Positions 1 through 12,278 of a DNA stretch of 64,000 nucleotides are shown piece by piece. Source of the DNA: Didymella arachidicola (taxonomy: Eukaryota > Ascomycota > Dothideomycetes > Pleosporales > Didymellaceae); the NCBI GenBank assembly GCA_016630955.3, contig CM049986.1, positions 2,542,001 to 2,606,000 of the forward strand, given 5' to 3'. Position 1 is the stretch's first letter, and each line of letters opens with the position of its first letter. The translations under genes and the position numbers were made by a program. Under the pieces are notes generated by a model. It worked only from the letters and a program-made list of their open reading frames with translations. It made no database searches and had not been told where the DNA came from.

Positions 1-3000
1 GAGAAGCTTCGGTCAGTGAGCATTTCGCTTGGGACAACTCGTTTGCATCTGTCACTGCGCACATACCGGGCGAATCAGGAATGAAGTGTCACAAAGCCTC
101 GCCGTCTCCTCCATCGTGAAGGATTTAGTCTCCGAATACAACGTTGTTGGCTTGGCGCCCCAGTGCAGCCACTGCGCGGACTAGCTGCACAGTGAGACGA
201 CATCAGAGGCGGCTGCACGTGAAGCACCAATGGGGGTTTACAAGGTAACAAGCTTCTGCTTCCAGGGCTTTGGCATTGGAGAGTGATGAGCAGTCGATCG
301 CAGGCATGCCGAACGTAGTGTCGGTGTGTGCGGGCGGGTGCGCTTGGGCAAGTCGCCTGTCGCGCTGGGAAATCATGCCGGATGCCGGCCCCAGTTAGAA
401 ATTCACGGGTTCAGGTTCATCTCCACAGTGATTAGCGTGAAGCTAAGAATAGCGTCAAGCAACCCTGCTCCTAACCACCTCGAGGGCCATCACGTTCTGA
501 GTCAAAGCGTTCCAACTGTCGCGACATTCTTCAGATTGTGATCCGTCCCGTCATTGTCGAGTCTGCCTAGTACGGAGCTACCATGCACTCATTCCACCGA
601 AGACCGCCCGCCTACAACCTCCATTGCCAAGACGGCTTGACGTTTGAACGTTAAGATTGCAAATGGATTGCAAATCAACAAATAATGCCAGTGACTCGAG
701 TCGTCACATCTGCTACTCATGCGCAGGATAGCAAAGAGCGAAGGCCGAAACATAGCCAGCCAGTGTGCGTCATACTTCTAAACTATCTCACACCTTAGTG
801 ACCTTACCTGCCTATCCCACTTCAGCGAGCACTCGAGATCGCATTAATGCATCTGCGACCGCCCTGGATCTGCTAAGCAAGTACTGGCCGTAACGTCACT
901 GTCGACCAACTCAACACCTTAGTCCTACGAGCACCCAAACTTTTACAGAAAAGCTGGTTTGATCAGTGCCCACGTCGACGTCATTGGCGTAGTATCAATT
1001 GCAATTCTAGCGCTCTGCGAATTGCACCGGCGCAAAACTCCAGCATAGGAGTGAATCTTGGGTACTCTTCAATTGACACTTTGCACGCACTCGGCTGTAG
1101 CGGTTGCCTGGCCAGCACACACTACATTATGTCCAGCGCAAATGCAGGCAGCCCGACAAAGGGAGATCAGGTGGAATTCTATCTGCTTCTGAACACTGAC
1201 TACTCCCCATGTCTGTTTTTGCAACATGTGCATAAGTTACCAAGGGTCAACTGCACCTTGCTTCTGACTGGTTTATTACAGGAGCTGTGGAGATTGCACA
1301 GCGACCTGGTAAGCACCAAAAAAAGAAACAGCATCTCCTTCACGCAAAATGCCAAGTACCATTGTCTCATTGGCTCAATGATCACCGGTAACCGCTTTCG
1401 AAGTTGGCTCTAACCCTGCAGTACACAGCAATGATCACATTGAACAGCACATCAGGCCCGCAGCTGGACCGGACGTTTGAAACGACCATAGCTTCGCTGG
1501 GCAAGTCCCCAGGGTTGGACCACTTACGGCAACCTCACCTCGACTATCCGTCCTGCTCTGTAGTAAACGTACTTGAATCCCTCAACCGAAACAGCGGGCA
1601 ATGATCACCGCCTCGGACTGATCAATGTCGAACTGAAGGGTCACATCACCAGAAACGCATTATTCAGCGCAGTGACCTCCTAACCATTCTCCACAGGGAC
1701 TTCTCTTGATCCGATGATTGAAATGATCTAGCGCTATTCATCGTCATTTCTTGTAGGCTACGGCAACTGTGGCGAGGTTTTGCAAGCCACATCAACCCGC
1801 TGCCGACTATCGGCGACGGGGTACCGTTCCGAAGAGTGCATCAGAAAATTGCAAGCATGCAATTACGGTTAACCTCACATCCAAATAAGCTCAAGATGGA
1901 GTCTTGCAGTTGTCTACGTAGCCTCGGCCCGAAAAATCGAAGAATCGGAGCAAGATGCCTATGGCGCAGTCCCCAGCCTCCGGGTGGAGTTCATTGCCAC
2001 GACTCCAGTAACTAACGAGCATGATCCACGCACAATGGACATTTGCACAGGCCTGGATGACAGCGGATGTTCCACCCTCAGATCTGACCTGTGGCTACGC
2101 CATGTAGAAGATATCCACTCACTGATCAGACAATCGTAAAAAATCTCAAGATGAAGGACTACGGTAGTCGTGGACACGGTGCACCATATGGATCCAACTC
2201 GGTCGGGATTCCCACCAACGTCAGACACATCAGAACAGATGTCGGACACAGTCACAATGAAGGTCAGTGACAACGCTTCACCTTGGCCCTCCGATCTTTT
2301 GGTGGGTCTTTGAGAATTACAAGACATGAGCTTAGATTCACTAGATACTTCGGCAGCCAGACCCACCACTATGTACCTCAATGGACCCACTATCCATGAG
2401 TCTCTCATCTCTAGCCGCAACACCATATACTCTGTCCCAGGCATTCGGGATATCGAGAGAGATCTACATCCCTCCATCTAGAAGGACTTGCGCGCCCTCA
2501 GTCACCGGTTCAATAACCGATTCAATCCGTCAACCGTTGCTGTGACAAGAGTCCAAAGCTTGTCGGAGACTCCGGGTCCAGAGTCCATAGCCGATCATCG
2601 CGGCTCCAGAATAGACCATCGCGCCTCGACCATGCCGACTTAAATGGTGCCGCGCTACGATACTGGACAACGTCGTCTAGACTCGATAATAGACGCCATT
2701 ATCGCCACTAGCGAGTCCTTGCTGGACAGCTGGCTCAGGGGACGCACGAGAGGATGCACCTGGTATACGCGTTACAGGTTGAGTGTGCGAGTCTGATGCA
2801 GGGCTCCGATACAAGGCTCGTGTTCCATACTCTACAAGCATCAAGTGCAGCTTGATGGCAGGACAACTGGCGAGACTAAAGGTCAGGGCCATAGGATGTG
2901 ATGGAGAAACTCTAGGATTGAGCTTGTTTGGCCTGCCAGACCACAGGCTAAAATTTATCCTGAGAGCAAATTCACCCAGAAGTTGAAGTCTTCTGGATGG

Positions 3001-5860
3001 TCCGCGAAGTCTCAGCTAACACAGCTTCTCGTCATGGCGAGACAGCTCACGAATGATTAGCCTCTTGATAAGTTCGTCTTTACAATCCTCAGCGAGCACA
3101 TGAATTGTGCAGAGATTCAAAAGCCAGTCGAGGTAAGACTGTGGCTCAGGTTGCGAATGTACGCCATTCGTTACGAATTCGAAAAGTTGCCGATCTGTCA
3201 CGATCAGACCAAGACCCCACCGCGAAGGGGTTCTTCGCAACTATGTAAAATGATACAATGCAGGTTCAGATATCAAACTCAGAGTCTGAATAGGGGCGAC
3301 CATGTGCTCTTCGGGCTCTTTCTGAGACCCTTTCGTAGCAGTGTCAACGGGCTTACTATAGGCACAGATGGGTGTGAATGAACAAGACCATTGTGCTTGG
3401 ATCTATGCCAAGTAGTACGCCAATGGCTGGCAATCACACACAGCTATATTTTATGTGACTCTGATCATATGTCGCCTGCGGCTATCCGCTGATCTCAACT
3501 TGATGTTCTGGCTACTGAGAAGAAGGTGATTTGCACAGCGTAGGTCGACTTAGCCAAGACTACCGTAGGTTTGTGTGTGTAATCGCAAACAGTTACGGTC
3601 AATCCAGCTATATGAGTAGACCAGTGTTAGTTCTCTCCATCCGTGATTGCGAAAAGTACGGCTGGCAGCCCTGCTCGCTCTGTCACGAAATACACAGCTG
3701 AACGGCAGGGTAGGGATCGACAAACCGTTTCCATCGGAAAAATTCATCAGAGCACCTGCCTCTTCCGTAACACGGGCGTCTCTTGGACGACTCGCATGCG
3801 TTCTTTGGGCCTTCATATCACTAGTGATCTCTGATATGCAAAATTGTTTGTGTTGTTCCGCTGCAGCTTAGGGAATTTGAACTTCTTCTGTCATCAAGTT
3901 AGACTTGAACTTCTTCTGTTGACACAGGCGCCTGATGTCTGATGTTACATCAATATGTCTCTCGAAAGTCGGGCTATCATCAGATTCCATACTAAGCCTT
4001 TCAAAACTTCTATTGAGAGCTGTTGCTTTCAGCGAGCTTTCTGTACGCTCATACATCTGTTTGTGTATGTGACTGTGCAGCCGGCTTGTTCTGGTCCTCG
4101 GGAGTCACCACCAGCTGTGCCCTGGTTGGTACACATCGTACCTTTATCGAGATTCAGACCGTCGCGAAGTGTCAAAGAACGCAGACTTATCATGGCGTTG
4201 ATGGTCTTTGCCTAGTAGCGTATAGTTTCTGTAATGTTAATGTTGTCATCCAAGCCTCGCGAGCTATATTTAATATAGACGCACTCTAGGGCGAAAGGGT
4301 GAAGTCAATATGTGCTAGGCTAATTTGTGCTGTGATCATCGACTCGTAGCTAGGCTTAAGAGGTCGATTAATTGTGGCAGGGTCACCAACATCATCGATC
4401 TGAGCCCATGCCAGAAGGCATTTATACAACTCGTGCGTGAAAAGCCGTACGCTGCATGGGGAAGGCTATCTACAGGAATGCCTTCACACGGACGATTTCA
4501 GGAAATATGAATCAAGGAGCAAACTGAGCATGATCCAAGATTGTTAAAAGTATAATAAAATAGTCGATATCAGACTGCTGTTTTGTGGATGTGGCCGAAC
4601 AGTTGCCTGACAGCTTAGTCATGGAAGGTGCAGGTGGACTAACGTACGCGGAACCCTCTTCCACCTCAGAACGTGGAAGATCAAACCGAAATGTGAGCTT
4701 CTTTGATTCGACCTACACGAGGTACAGGCCGGGGCTGGTCATGGCGTCTCGACATAGACTTCGTCAGGACCGTCGATATATGTTCTACAAAACTCATGCA
4801 CGATCATTACTTACTTCTTCTTCTTTTCAAGGCATGTACACTTAACTACCATGCTCTGAGTTGGAGAGATGGCCCAGTCTCTGTTGACATAATCGTCGAA
4901 GCGCCATGCTTCTTGCGTGGTGAGCGGCTCAATTAGCTTGTATGAGGTTGAAAGTGATACAAAGGAGATACCAGTAAGCATCAACGAGGGGTGATCGATG
5001 AGTCGGGTCACAACTGGAATGAATGCTCTGGACATTTTCGAATTTCCGCAGAATGCGAGGCTACGATGAAGAAAGAAGCCGAAAGAGCGCCATCCAGCAA
5101 CGGGAATCATTGAACGACTTGAAGGCAACTTCGAGAAATGCTCTAAGCAGATCCTGTTAGTCATTCTACGACTCGAAAAGTGGGCCGTGATTTGACAAAA
5201 CGCGTAGGAGGTTGTAAGAAATGTCAAGGACGGTATCCCAACGAAAGAGTAGGGGCATATACTTGTATCATCAGAAGTGAGGAGTTCGATTTCGAAGGAG
5301 CTCTTGTTCTGATGTGCTTTACTACTCTACGAACCGCAAGGCAGTCTTTGCGTAACGGGAGCCGTTCCAGCTAACTTGATATGTCCGGCACTACGGCAGT
5401 ACATAAGCAGTGTCATATTTCGGGGGAAATCCTCCGTAGCTCATTCATGAAGGCATAGTGGCGTCGCATTGGCCTTCTTTAGTGTTCCTTTTGCGCCAGG
5501 TCTGAGCCTTAACATCTGAAGACTAAGATAAGATTCGATCAACTGGCGAGGCTCAGATGCAGCTGGTCCAAAGTCAGTCTGATGCTGACAAGTTTGCTTA
5601 TTGACGCGGTCAGCTGGAGATGATTGAGTACGAAGCCAAATTCGATGCATCGGAGAACGTGTTGACTCGTCGTGACCGGAACAGCAAGTGTTACCAGAGG
5701 AGGAAGTTGGGAGGAGAGTGCGTCCGTGGAGGGAAGCAGCACCTCGGCTCAGTGGCCCGCTGCTAGCCTTCGAGCTACCCCAGACAATTCGTTTGAATTG
5801 AACAGAGCTTCCCTTTCCTGTCCTTAACGACTCAATTGCTGGCTGGATTACATACACAAA
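1..5860. other. Gene-poor stretch without a recognised gene
   Basis: About 5.9 kb in which no reading frame shows a family I can recognise. Reading frames are short and stop-rich on both strands, with few good ATG contexts, unlike the dense cluster that follows. The best fragments are minus-strand frames at 1959-2477 (172 codons), 3016-3240 (74 codons) and 4811-5227 (138 codons); all could be relics of decayed genes but none could be named. A short direct repeat of about 15 bp (ttgaacttcttctgt) occurs at about 3877 and 3906. The stretch just before 5861 should contain the promoter of the hydratase gene. Confidence 0.5.
4811..5227 (-). pseudogene. Possible gene relic, unknown
   Basis: An open frame of 138 codons on the minus strand that begins at a TTG and has no ATG near its start, so it is not a complete gene as it stands. 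Its composition looks protein-like: mixed hydrophobic and polar residues, a segment IPVVTRLIDHPSLMLTGISF, and a lysine-rich end encoded by a GAA/AAG run. It could be the 3' exon of a gene or a decayed fragment. I do not recognise a family. Confidence 0.2.
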
Positions 5861-6806
5861 ATGCCTTACTTATTAAGACCCACCGCGAGGCTATTTGCAC
5901 GCCCACTACGGCGCTGCGCGTACTCGAGCGCGCCGTCACCTGTGATCAACGTCTTCAACTACCCAGCACCACACTCTGGAAACATTCGAATCCTTTCTTT
6001 GAACCGACCTGCCGCTCGCAATGCCATTTCGAAGCAATTACTCTCCGAACTGAACCAGCAGATCACCAGCATACACGATGAGGGACAAACAGGGACAACA
6101 AGAGCTCTCATCCTTGCAAGCGAGGTCGACACCAGTTTCTGCGCAGGCGCAGATCTGAAAGAGCGGGCAACTTTCACACAAGAAGAGTGAGATGTATTCT
6201 CGTACTACATGAGAGACAAAGCTAAAGATCCGCAGCACCGCCAACTTCCTCGCCTCCCTCCGCTCCACCCTCTCCTCGATCCAAGCCCTCCCGATACCCA
6301 CAATCTCCGCCCTCGCAGCGCCCGCGTTCGGCGGCGGCCTCGAGCTCGCCCTTACAACACATATGCGCGTCTTCGCTAGCACCACGACCGTTGCGCTCCC
6401 CGAGACACGTCTGGCCATCATTCCCGGCGCAGGCGGCACCTACCGTCTTCCCGCCTTGATCGGTCTTGCGCGCGCACGCGACTTGATCCTCACAGGGCGC
6501 CGAGTGGGTGCACCAGAAGCTTACTTCCTTGGTCTGTGCGACAGGCTGGTTGAGATCACGCCTGAGGAGCAGAAGGAGGAGGGCGCAGCGAGGAAGAAGG
6601 TTCTGAACGAGGCTGTGCAGCTCGCGATCACAATATGTGAGGGTGGGCCTATTGCTATTAGGGCTGCGCTGGCGGCTGTCGACGGATGTGCATTGGGCGA
6701 GAAGGCGGAGAATGCAGCGTACGAATTAGTCGTCAAGACGAAGGACAGAGACGAGGCGCTTGCAGCATTCAGGGAGAAGCGGAAGGCTGTGTTCAAGGGC
6801 GAGTAG
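5861..6806 (+). CDS. AUH: Mitochondrial enoyl-CoA hydratase, methylglutaconyl-CoA hydratase (AUH) type
   Basis: Crotonase-superfamily protein of 298 residues, likely hydrating 3-methylglutaconyl-CoA to HMG-CoA in mitochondrial leucine breakdown. Exons 5861-6186 and 6236-6806; the 49-nt intron (GTGAG...CGCAG) removes a TGA that would otherwise stop the frame. The N-terminus (about 25 residues) is Arg-rich and free of acidic residues (RPTARLFARPLRRCAYSS), as in a mitochondrial presequence. Crotonase landmarks are NRPAARNAIS, the oxyanion-hole segment CAGADLKER, the FGGGLELAL segment (about residues 143-151) with its first catalytic Glu, and LPETRLAIIPGAGGT (about 168-182) with the second. Length fits the family. 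The gene converges on the HIT gene (stop codons about 320 bp apart). The exact substrate is inferred from similarity to AUH proteins; another short-chain enoyl-CoA hydratase is possible. Confidence 0.9.
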
Positions 6807-7123
6807 AGATACAATATGAGGCAGCATGAGTCTGGAGTTGCGGGCAAGTCGAAACTATGTAACGTTGAGACGCTGTGTCCAATTCCTCTAAAGGACTTTC
6901 GCTCCATGGATTACATTTGGACCGCCGGTGCTCACACCGTAGTCCTACGCGCATCTTGATAGCCAAAGTTCCGAGGAGGAGAGCATCACACGGCATCGTA
7001 ATGCTGCAGGGCCTCACCAAATTCAGACCGCTAATGTCTGGAACAGAAAGCCTGCAACTAGCCTTGACAAATGAACTAGTACTTGGCTGCAACATCAAAA
7101 CTATCATGATCATAGAGGTTTTT

Positions 7124-7651
7124 TTAGATTTTGCTCTTGATATCTTCCAGCAGCTTATCCAGCTCACCCTGATCCGCCTTCTGCGTCGGCCACTCAATGC
7201 CCAGACCCTCCTGCTTATTCGGCTTCGGGATCAAGTGGAAGTGCACATGGTCGACCTCCTGGTGTGCAATGCGCCCGTTGTTCTGCAGAATGTTGTAGTC
7301 TTCGACGCCTTGCGCGATGGCAATCTTCTTCGTAACGGATAGCACTTCGGACAGCTGGTCGTCGGGGATGTCGTGGAGCTTGGCGCCGTGGTGTTTGGGG
7401 ATGATGAGCTGCAGAAGCAATTGTCAATACATGTCATATAGCGCCGAGAACCTGAAGAGATATGACTTGTTGGGGAAACGTACGGAGTGGCCCTTGCTCA
7501 AAGGCCCAATGTCGAGGAAGGCGAGTGTCTTTTCCGACTCAAAGATCTTCAGGGACGGGATCTCTCCTGCAGCTGGTCAGTGTACGTCTTCGAGTGAGAT
7601 GATTGGTCAGACATTACCCTTGATGATCTTACAGAATATGCAGGCGGCCAT
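7124..7651 (-). CDS. HNT1: HIT-family nucleotide hydrolase (Hint/Hnt1 type)
   Basis: Small histidine-triad protein of 133 residues, expected to hydrolyse adenosine phosphoramidates and aminoacyl-adenylates. Exons in transcript order: 7651-7618, 7566-7484, 7408-7124; introns of 51 and 75 nt (GTAATG...CTGCAG and GTACGT...CTGCAG). The start gives MAACIFCKIIKGEIPS, with the CxxC-type N-terminus typical of Hint proteins. The catalytic motif HVHFHLI has the three histidines at about residues 93, 95 and 97. The 11-codon first exon is short but the joined protein reads smoothly through both junctions. It lies downstream of EFM5 on the same strand (about 250 bp) and converges on the hydratase gene. 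Confidence 0.9.
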
Positions 7652-7905
7652 TGTGGTGCTCCCTGTGGTGCTCAATGCTATGGAGGGCGTGACGTGATGG
7701 AAAGACGGAGCTGTGGATGCTGTTTTGACCCGAGCTCCCGAGCTTCGAGGCAGGTGGGGCAGGGCGCGGGGTAGCTCCCAATTGTTTTTGCTTGCTTGAA
7801 TTGGGAATCGTCAAATGCTCGATTGATACTGTGTATTTTGACGCAGGTGATCTTGGTATCTGATTTTCCCTGCTTTCGAAGGATTCTTACTCAGACATTG
7901 TCCGT

Positions 7906-8767
7906 TCATGCTGGTGCTGCCCACTTCCATGCGTCGCACTCGAAGTTTGCGTATGTCCTGAACTCGTTGCTCAATCCCTTGGCGTGCTTGATGTCGTAAT
8001 CTGTGGTCTTGACGCCCGCCTTGCCGTACAATTTTCCAGTGATGATGCTCTCCATTCGTTCTCCTGTGCAGGCAATGATGCGTACCATCTCGGGTGTCCA
8101 GCCCTTAGCCAGCCAGCGCACAGTCAAAGTAGCTTCGAGAGATTAGCCCAAACCAGTCTGATAACGAGTGAGTACCATACCTTTCGTTTGGCAATCGTTA
8201 CTCAAAAACGGTGGGTCGACAATAATGCGGTCAAACGAGCCCTTCAGCTCAAGAGGCAATTGGAGGGCTTTCTCGAAGTCGTAGTGTACAAACTCCTTGA
8301 AGACGTTGAACCTTTCGTCAATTTCCAGTAGCTTAATCTGCGGTCTGCACTTGTATTCCCTAGAAGCCTGTGTTGCCTTAGCATGAAGGTTGAGCCATGT
8401 ACCAACTCGCGACTCACCAGCAGGTTCTTCAACTGAATGAATGCACTCGGCGCGCTCACGACCGCAATTCTCGTCTCGTCCGTCGCGCCGTCAAGCAGCT
8501 GTCTCGCCAGTACGGTCGCAGTCTCATCGCTGTACCAGAACTGGCTCACATTCCAATCTTCAGTGAACGCGTCCATGGACAATTTCCCATCGAATTCATC
8601 TTCGGCCTGGCTCTTGAGTGCTTCAAACTGCTTTTGCCTTGCATCGCGCTCGCCGTAAAATTCTTTCAGCGCGGACAGAGCGTCGCCGGAGAGCTGTCTT
8701 CGCTGCTTAGCAGATGTCTACAATCTAACTGGAGAGGAGCATACGGCATATCATCATCGGAATCCAT
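7906..8767 (-). CDS. EFM5: eEF1A lysine N-methyltransferase EFM5 (N6AMT2/EEF1AKMT1 family)
   Basis: Class I SAM-dependent methyltransferase of 238 residues; family members trimethylate an N-terminal lysine of translation elongation factor 1A in the cytoplasm. Exons in transcript order: 8767-8745, 8697-8418, 8367-8181, 8132-7906. The joined protein starts MDSDDDMPQLSGDALSALKE, has the family segment FWYSDETA, an SAM-pocket segment VVSAPS, the catalytic motif DPPF at about 152-155 and the conserved C-terminal end NEFRTYANFECDAWKW. The first and third introns need unusual AAG acceptors; the second uses CACAG. Length is normal. It is divergent from the LACTB2-like gene with only about 150 bp between start codons. 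Confidence 0.9.
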
Positions 8768-8913
8768 CTTGAACTCGAGAAGCGATTTAAGTGTTGTCTC
8801 GAAATGTGTTAGTCTACACACCTGGATTACACTTCCGTCATTCTTGGCAAAAGCACGCTAAGATAGGCCGCGCGTACCGAGGTAGCGATTGCGAGGATCC
8901 AGCACAGCATGAG

Positions 8914-9865
8914 ATGAACATGTCCGCGCGCTTACTCTCAATCGTGAGATTTTCGAACCGGAGATTGTACTCGAATATGTCTGAACCGTTAGTGCCACTG
9001 CCTGCTGTCGAGAAGCTCAGCGATCGTGTGATCAGGGTCCTCGGCGGGAATCCGTCGAAGGTGAGACCCGTGCCCGAGTGTAGAGGCGAGTCTAACAGTG
9101 GAGCAGTTCACGCTACAAGGCACGAACACATATATCATCGGAACAGGCTCCAAGCGATTGTTGATCGACTCTGGCCAAGGCAAGGAAGCATGGATCCAAT
9201 CGGTCAAATCTACGTTGGGCGAGCACAATATCACAATCGACAAGGCACTACTCTCGCACTGGCACGCAGACCACGTGCATGGCATTCCGGATCTTCTGTC
9301 TCACAGTCCAAACACGCAGGTCTTCAAGAATCACTCCGATGGCAATGAAGACTGGCAAGACATTGCCGACGGCCAGATATTTTCCACTGAGGGTGCTACG
9401 CTAAGAGCGTTCCACTGTCCCGGCCATGCAACGGACCACATAGCCTTCGTACTTGAGGAAGAAGGCGCTATGTTCACTGCAGATAATGTGCTAGGTCAGG
9501 GCACTGCCGTCTTCGAAGACTATGCAACTTACCTGAAGAGTCTAGAGGGCATGGGGAAGCAGTTCTCGGGCCGAGCGTACCCAGGCCATGGACCGGTCAT
9601 TGATGATGGGCCGGGGAGGATCAGTGAGTACATCGAGCATCGGAAACAGCGTGAGCAACAAGTCTTGGATGTCCTCGGTAAGGAGAAGGAGAGTGGATGG
9701 ACAAGTATGGAAATTGTTAAGGTCATCTACAAGGACTATCCGGAGGAATTGTGGGACCCGGCAGAGAGAGGGATCGTCCAGATTCTAGAGAAGCTGAAAG
9801 GGGAGGGAAAGGTCATCAAAAATGATGAAGGAAAATGGTCACTGAGCGGTAGAGCAAGTCTATAA
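8914..9865 (+). CDS. LACTB2-like metallo-beta-lactamase-fold hydrolase
   Basis: Zinc-dependent hydrolase of about 301 residues. LACTB2, the animal relative, is a mitochondrial single-strand RNA endonuclease; in fungi some relatives act in polyketide synthesis, but no polyketide gene is nearby. Exons 8914-9060 and 9107-9865 (46-nt intron, GTGAGA...AGCAG). The metal-binding motif HWHADH is at about 100-105, a second zinc ligand in CPGHATDH near 156, an aspartate in MFTADN, and a further His in YPGHGP. After the beta-lactamase domain there is a C-terminal winged-helix-like region containing WDPAERGIVQILEKL. The start is ambiguous: the upstream ATG used here gives an Arg-rich, mitochondrial-targeting-like leader, whereas the in-frame ATG at 8977 gives the usual family start MSEPLVPLP. 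Confidence 0.88.
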
Positions 9866-10156
9866 TTGATCAAAGTCCACATGGATCAGACCGCATAGAA
9901 CTTCTGCTTGTATAGTGTCATGAGCGGGGGTAAGCCGAATGATGTACCGCGGATAAGAAGCTGCAGGATGAGGTTTACGGCACCCAATGATGCATGACGG
10001 CTCGTAGCGCTGCCGAAAGGATGATCACCTTACCCCACATCGATTTGAAAACCTCAAGATAGAGTTTGTATCGTTACAGTGTCCCTCGTAGCTAGCCAGC
10101 TGTTTTACTTATCGGTATATAAAGATTGTGAGGATGATTTCCCTGATCGATCATTG
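9866..10156. other. Intergenic, LACTB2-like 3' flank to tRNA
   Basis: About 290 bp without a gene. It presumably holds the 3' UTR of the hydrolase gene and the 5' flank of the tRNA gene. A TATA-like word (tatataaag) is at about 10116-10124, some 35 bp before the mature tRNA start. Confidence 0.4.
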
Positions 10157-10253
10157 GCTGAGGTGCCAGAGTGGTTAATGGGTTAGACTTGAATCACCAT
10201 ATTCATGTTATCTAATGGCTTCGGCCTCGCAGGTTCGAATCCTGTCCTCCGCG
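10157..10253 (+). tRNA. tRNA-Ser(UGA) with a 16-nt intron
   Basis: A class II (long variable arm) tRNA. The acceptor arm GCTGAGG pairs with CCTCCGC except for one U:C mismatch at the third pair. The D arm is CCAGAGTGGTTAATGG, a serine-type sequence. The anticodon stem TTAGA (10183-10187) pairs with TCTAA (10211-10215). The anticodon TGA is at 10190-10192. An intron of about 16 nt, 10194-10209, lies one base 3' of the anticodon, the standard eukaryotic position. The variable arm is TGGCTTCGGCCTC-like and the T arm is GCAGG-TTCGAAT-CCTGT. The discriminator base is G10253. A TTTTT terminator follows. It decodes UCA serine codons. The mismatch slightly lowers confidence that it is fully functional. 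Confidence 0.88.
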
Positions 10254-10267
10254 ATTGCAGTTGATTC

Positions 10268-10272
10268 TTTTT
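10268..10272 (+). terminator. RNA polymerase III terminator of tRNA-Ser
   Basis: A run of five T residues 15 bases after the mature tRNA end, the normal Pol III stop signal. Confidence 0.7.
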
Positions 10273-12278
10273 GATCTTGCCATCGTAGGACGTCTTGGGG
10301 TGGAGTTGTAGGCTGGGAGGTGGCCGCGAACACTTTTGCCCCAATAGCGTCCAGAGCGCGAAAACCAAGAATATTCGAAGAGTAATCAATGTCTTGGGTG
10401 TTTTTTGTTTTTTTTTTTTTTAAATAAGATCAGTCTCCAATTCGCTTCGATATATGTTACGCAGTGCAAGTGACGGGATTGCGGCCGTGGCGAAGCTGGC
10501 CTATTGACCTAACCACCTCCACCCCACGATCTCCGCAGAACATCATCGCATGTAATCGACAGATGTGCTGCAAACCCTATGATCTCGTTCCCGAAAAGCC
10601 ATCGCAATCAATTTTCCAGCGGCCTGAAGCACTCATGCACGCGACATGGATGTCTAGCTCACCGACGACACTGCACCTAGATTCGCCAGTGTATGCTGTC
10701 ACGTCCGCCTGAGCCCACGCATCACTAATTGATATCCTAGGGACTGTCCCACCACCCGGTGTATGGTTCTACAGGCTGCTAGTCTGCATTTGAGACGGCA
10801 TATGAGCGTTCCACTACTGTGACTGTGTCGATAGACACCCTCCTCATTACAGCAAAAATGACGCACGCATCACATGTGCAGATAGATCATTAATAGGAAC
10901 GACAGTCACACATGTTAGCTGCAGGCGAGTAGGTTAACAACAAGAAGAGGCTATATCAATGAAAAGGCCAACGTGGACAATAACAGGACCGGTTGCAGGA
11001 TTGCAGAAAGAAGAAGACAGCCAGGGCTGACACGAGGGTCTCTCAAGAGCAGCTGGAGGGAATCTTAAGAGGATCTCAAGGGCATGTCGAGGGCATCAAT
11101 CATGGTTAGAGAGACAACGACAAGATGACCGCCCGCCACCGGAAGAGCCACATCCAACGACAAGACGGACTGCCCGCCTCTGAAAGATCCGGCGCTAGCG
11201 ATAACACCTGGGCAGCCGCTACCCGAAACTGGATGCTCATGCCCAAACGTGGTGACGGCGGGAGGACACCGCGGACGGGCACGGCGGCGATGACACATGC
11301 CAGCCAGGCTATCGAAGGTAGAAGACGGCACTTGTAAACAGCCAGCATGCAGCTAGCTCTAGTTGGCAATGCAGACTATCGTACATCACAATGTACGTTC
11401 TGTAGAGACCTGGCCTTCAACACTACATCACGCATGACTGCCCTACTACTCTACGCAAGACCATTTGTCAACCAGCATGACATTTCTATACCTCCGGGCC
11501 TTGGTCCAGACATGGCCTGTTACGATGTCAACGGTGACTGCGTGTGGCGCGGGCATGTGAGAGGGCTTGCAAGTGCTCCACCAATGCATAGGTGATGCAA
11601 TACAACGCAGCGCGTGGCAGATCGCCTACTAGATGCGTTAGTATCACAATCATGTTCGTCTGCAATCTCATACCCTCATGTTCTCACACCGTTCGTCTAG
11701 TGAGAGTAAAGGCGTGTAGGTTCGCCATCTGCGATCCTGCGCTCATGCACACGTGCCGTTCGTTCGTCGAGTGAAGGTGAAGGCTACTCAAAGGCAGCCC
11801 TACATCCCACCTAAATACTAGAAGATACCTGCTCTTTAATTTGCACACACACCGCCGCAATGACACCACAACAAGTCAAGAACCACGATGAGCAACAAGC
11901 AGGGCCACATATGGCAAGCCATAGCTGCAATAGTACTGCAGCAGACCCAAGAGCGCTCTACAGCCAACTAACCAGCATTCAGAAGTGTCCGGAGGCTGCT
12001 TGTTGACAACCTAGGCGTGCCTTCCTCCGGGTAAGACCACGCCCCACTCACCTACGGAAACCCCTCAGTTTGCTCCCACCACTCCTTCACTCCTCTTCTG
12101 TTCGCCTGCTCACCAACACAGGTCTCTATTTCTCTACATCAAGCGCCACATCACGGCTTCGTACCCAGCGAGCTGACATCAATTCCACTCACACCTGCGG
12201 CTCCTTCCTATCTCACCCAACTTCCTCCCTCACCTCACCATCCGCTCCCGCACCGAAAGCACTGCTGAGTCCGCCAAC
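10273..12278. other. Gene-free stretch, 2 kb
   Basis: No supported gene on either strand. There is a T-rich run at about 10400-10422. Two diverged copies of a roughly 30-bp segment starting ccgttcgt and containing gtgaaggtgaaggct-like sequence are at about 11690 and 11757. The last 200 bases before 12279 are C/T-rich (for example tccctcacctcaccatccgc), which resembles a fungal promoter or 5' UTR. Confidence 0.45.

Noticed and set aside
11690..11790. Pair of similar 30-bp segments
   Set aside because: Diverged and only two copies; not enough to call a repeat family.
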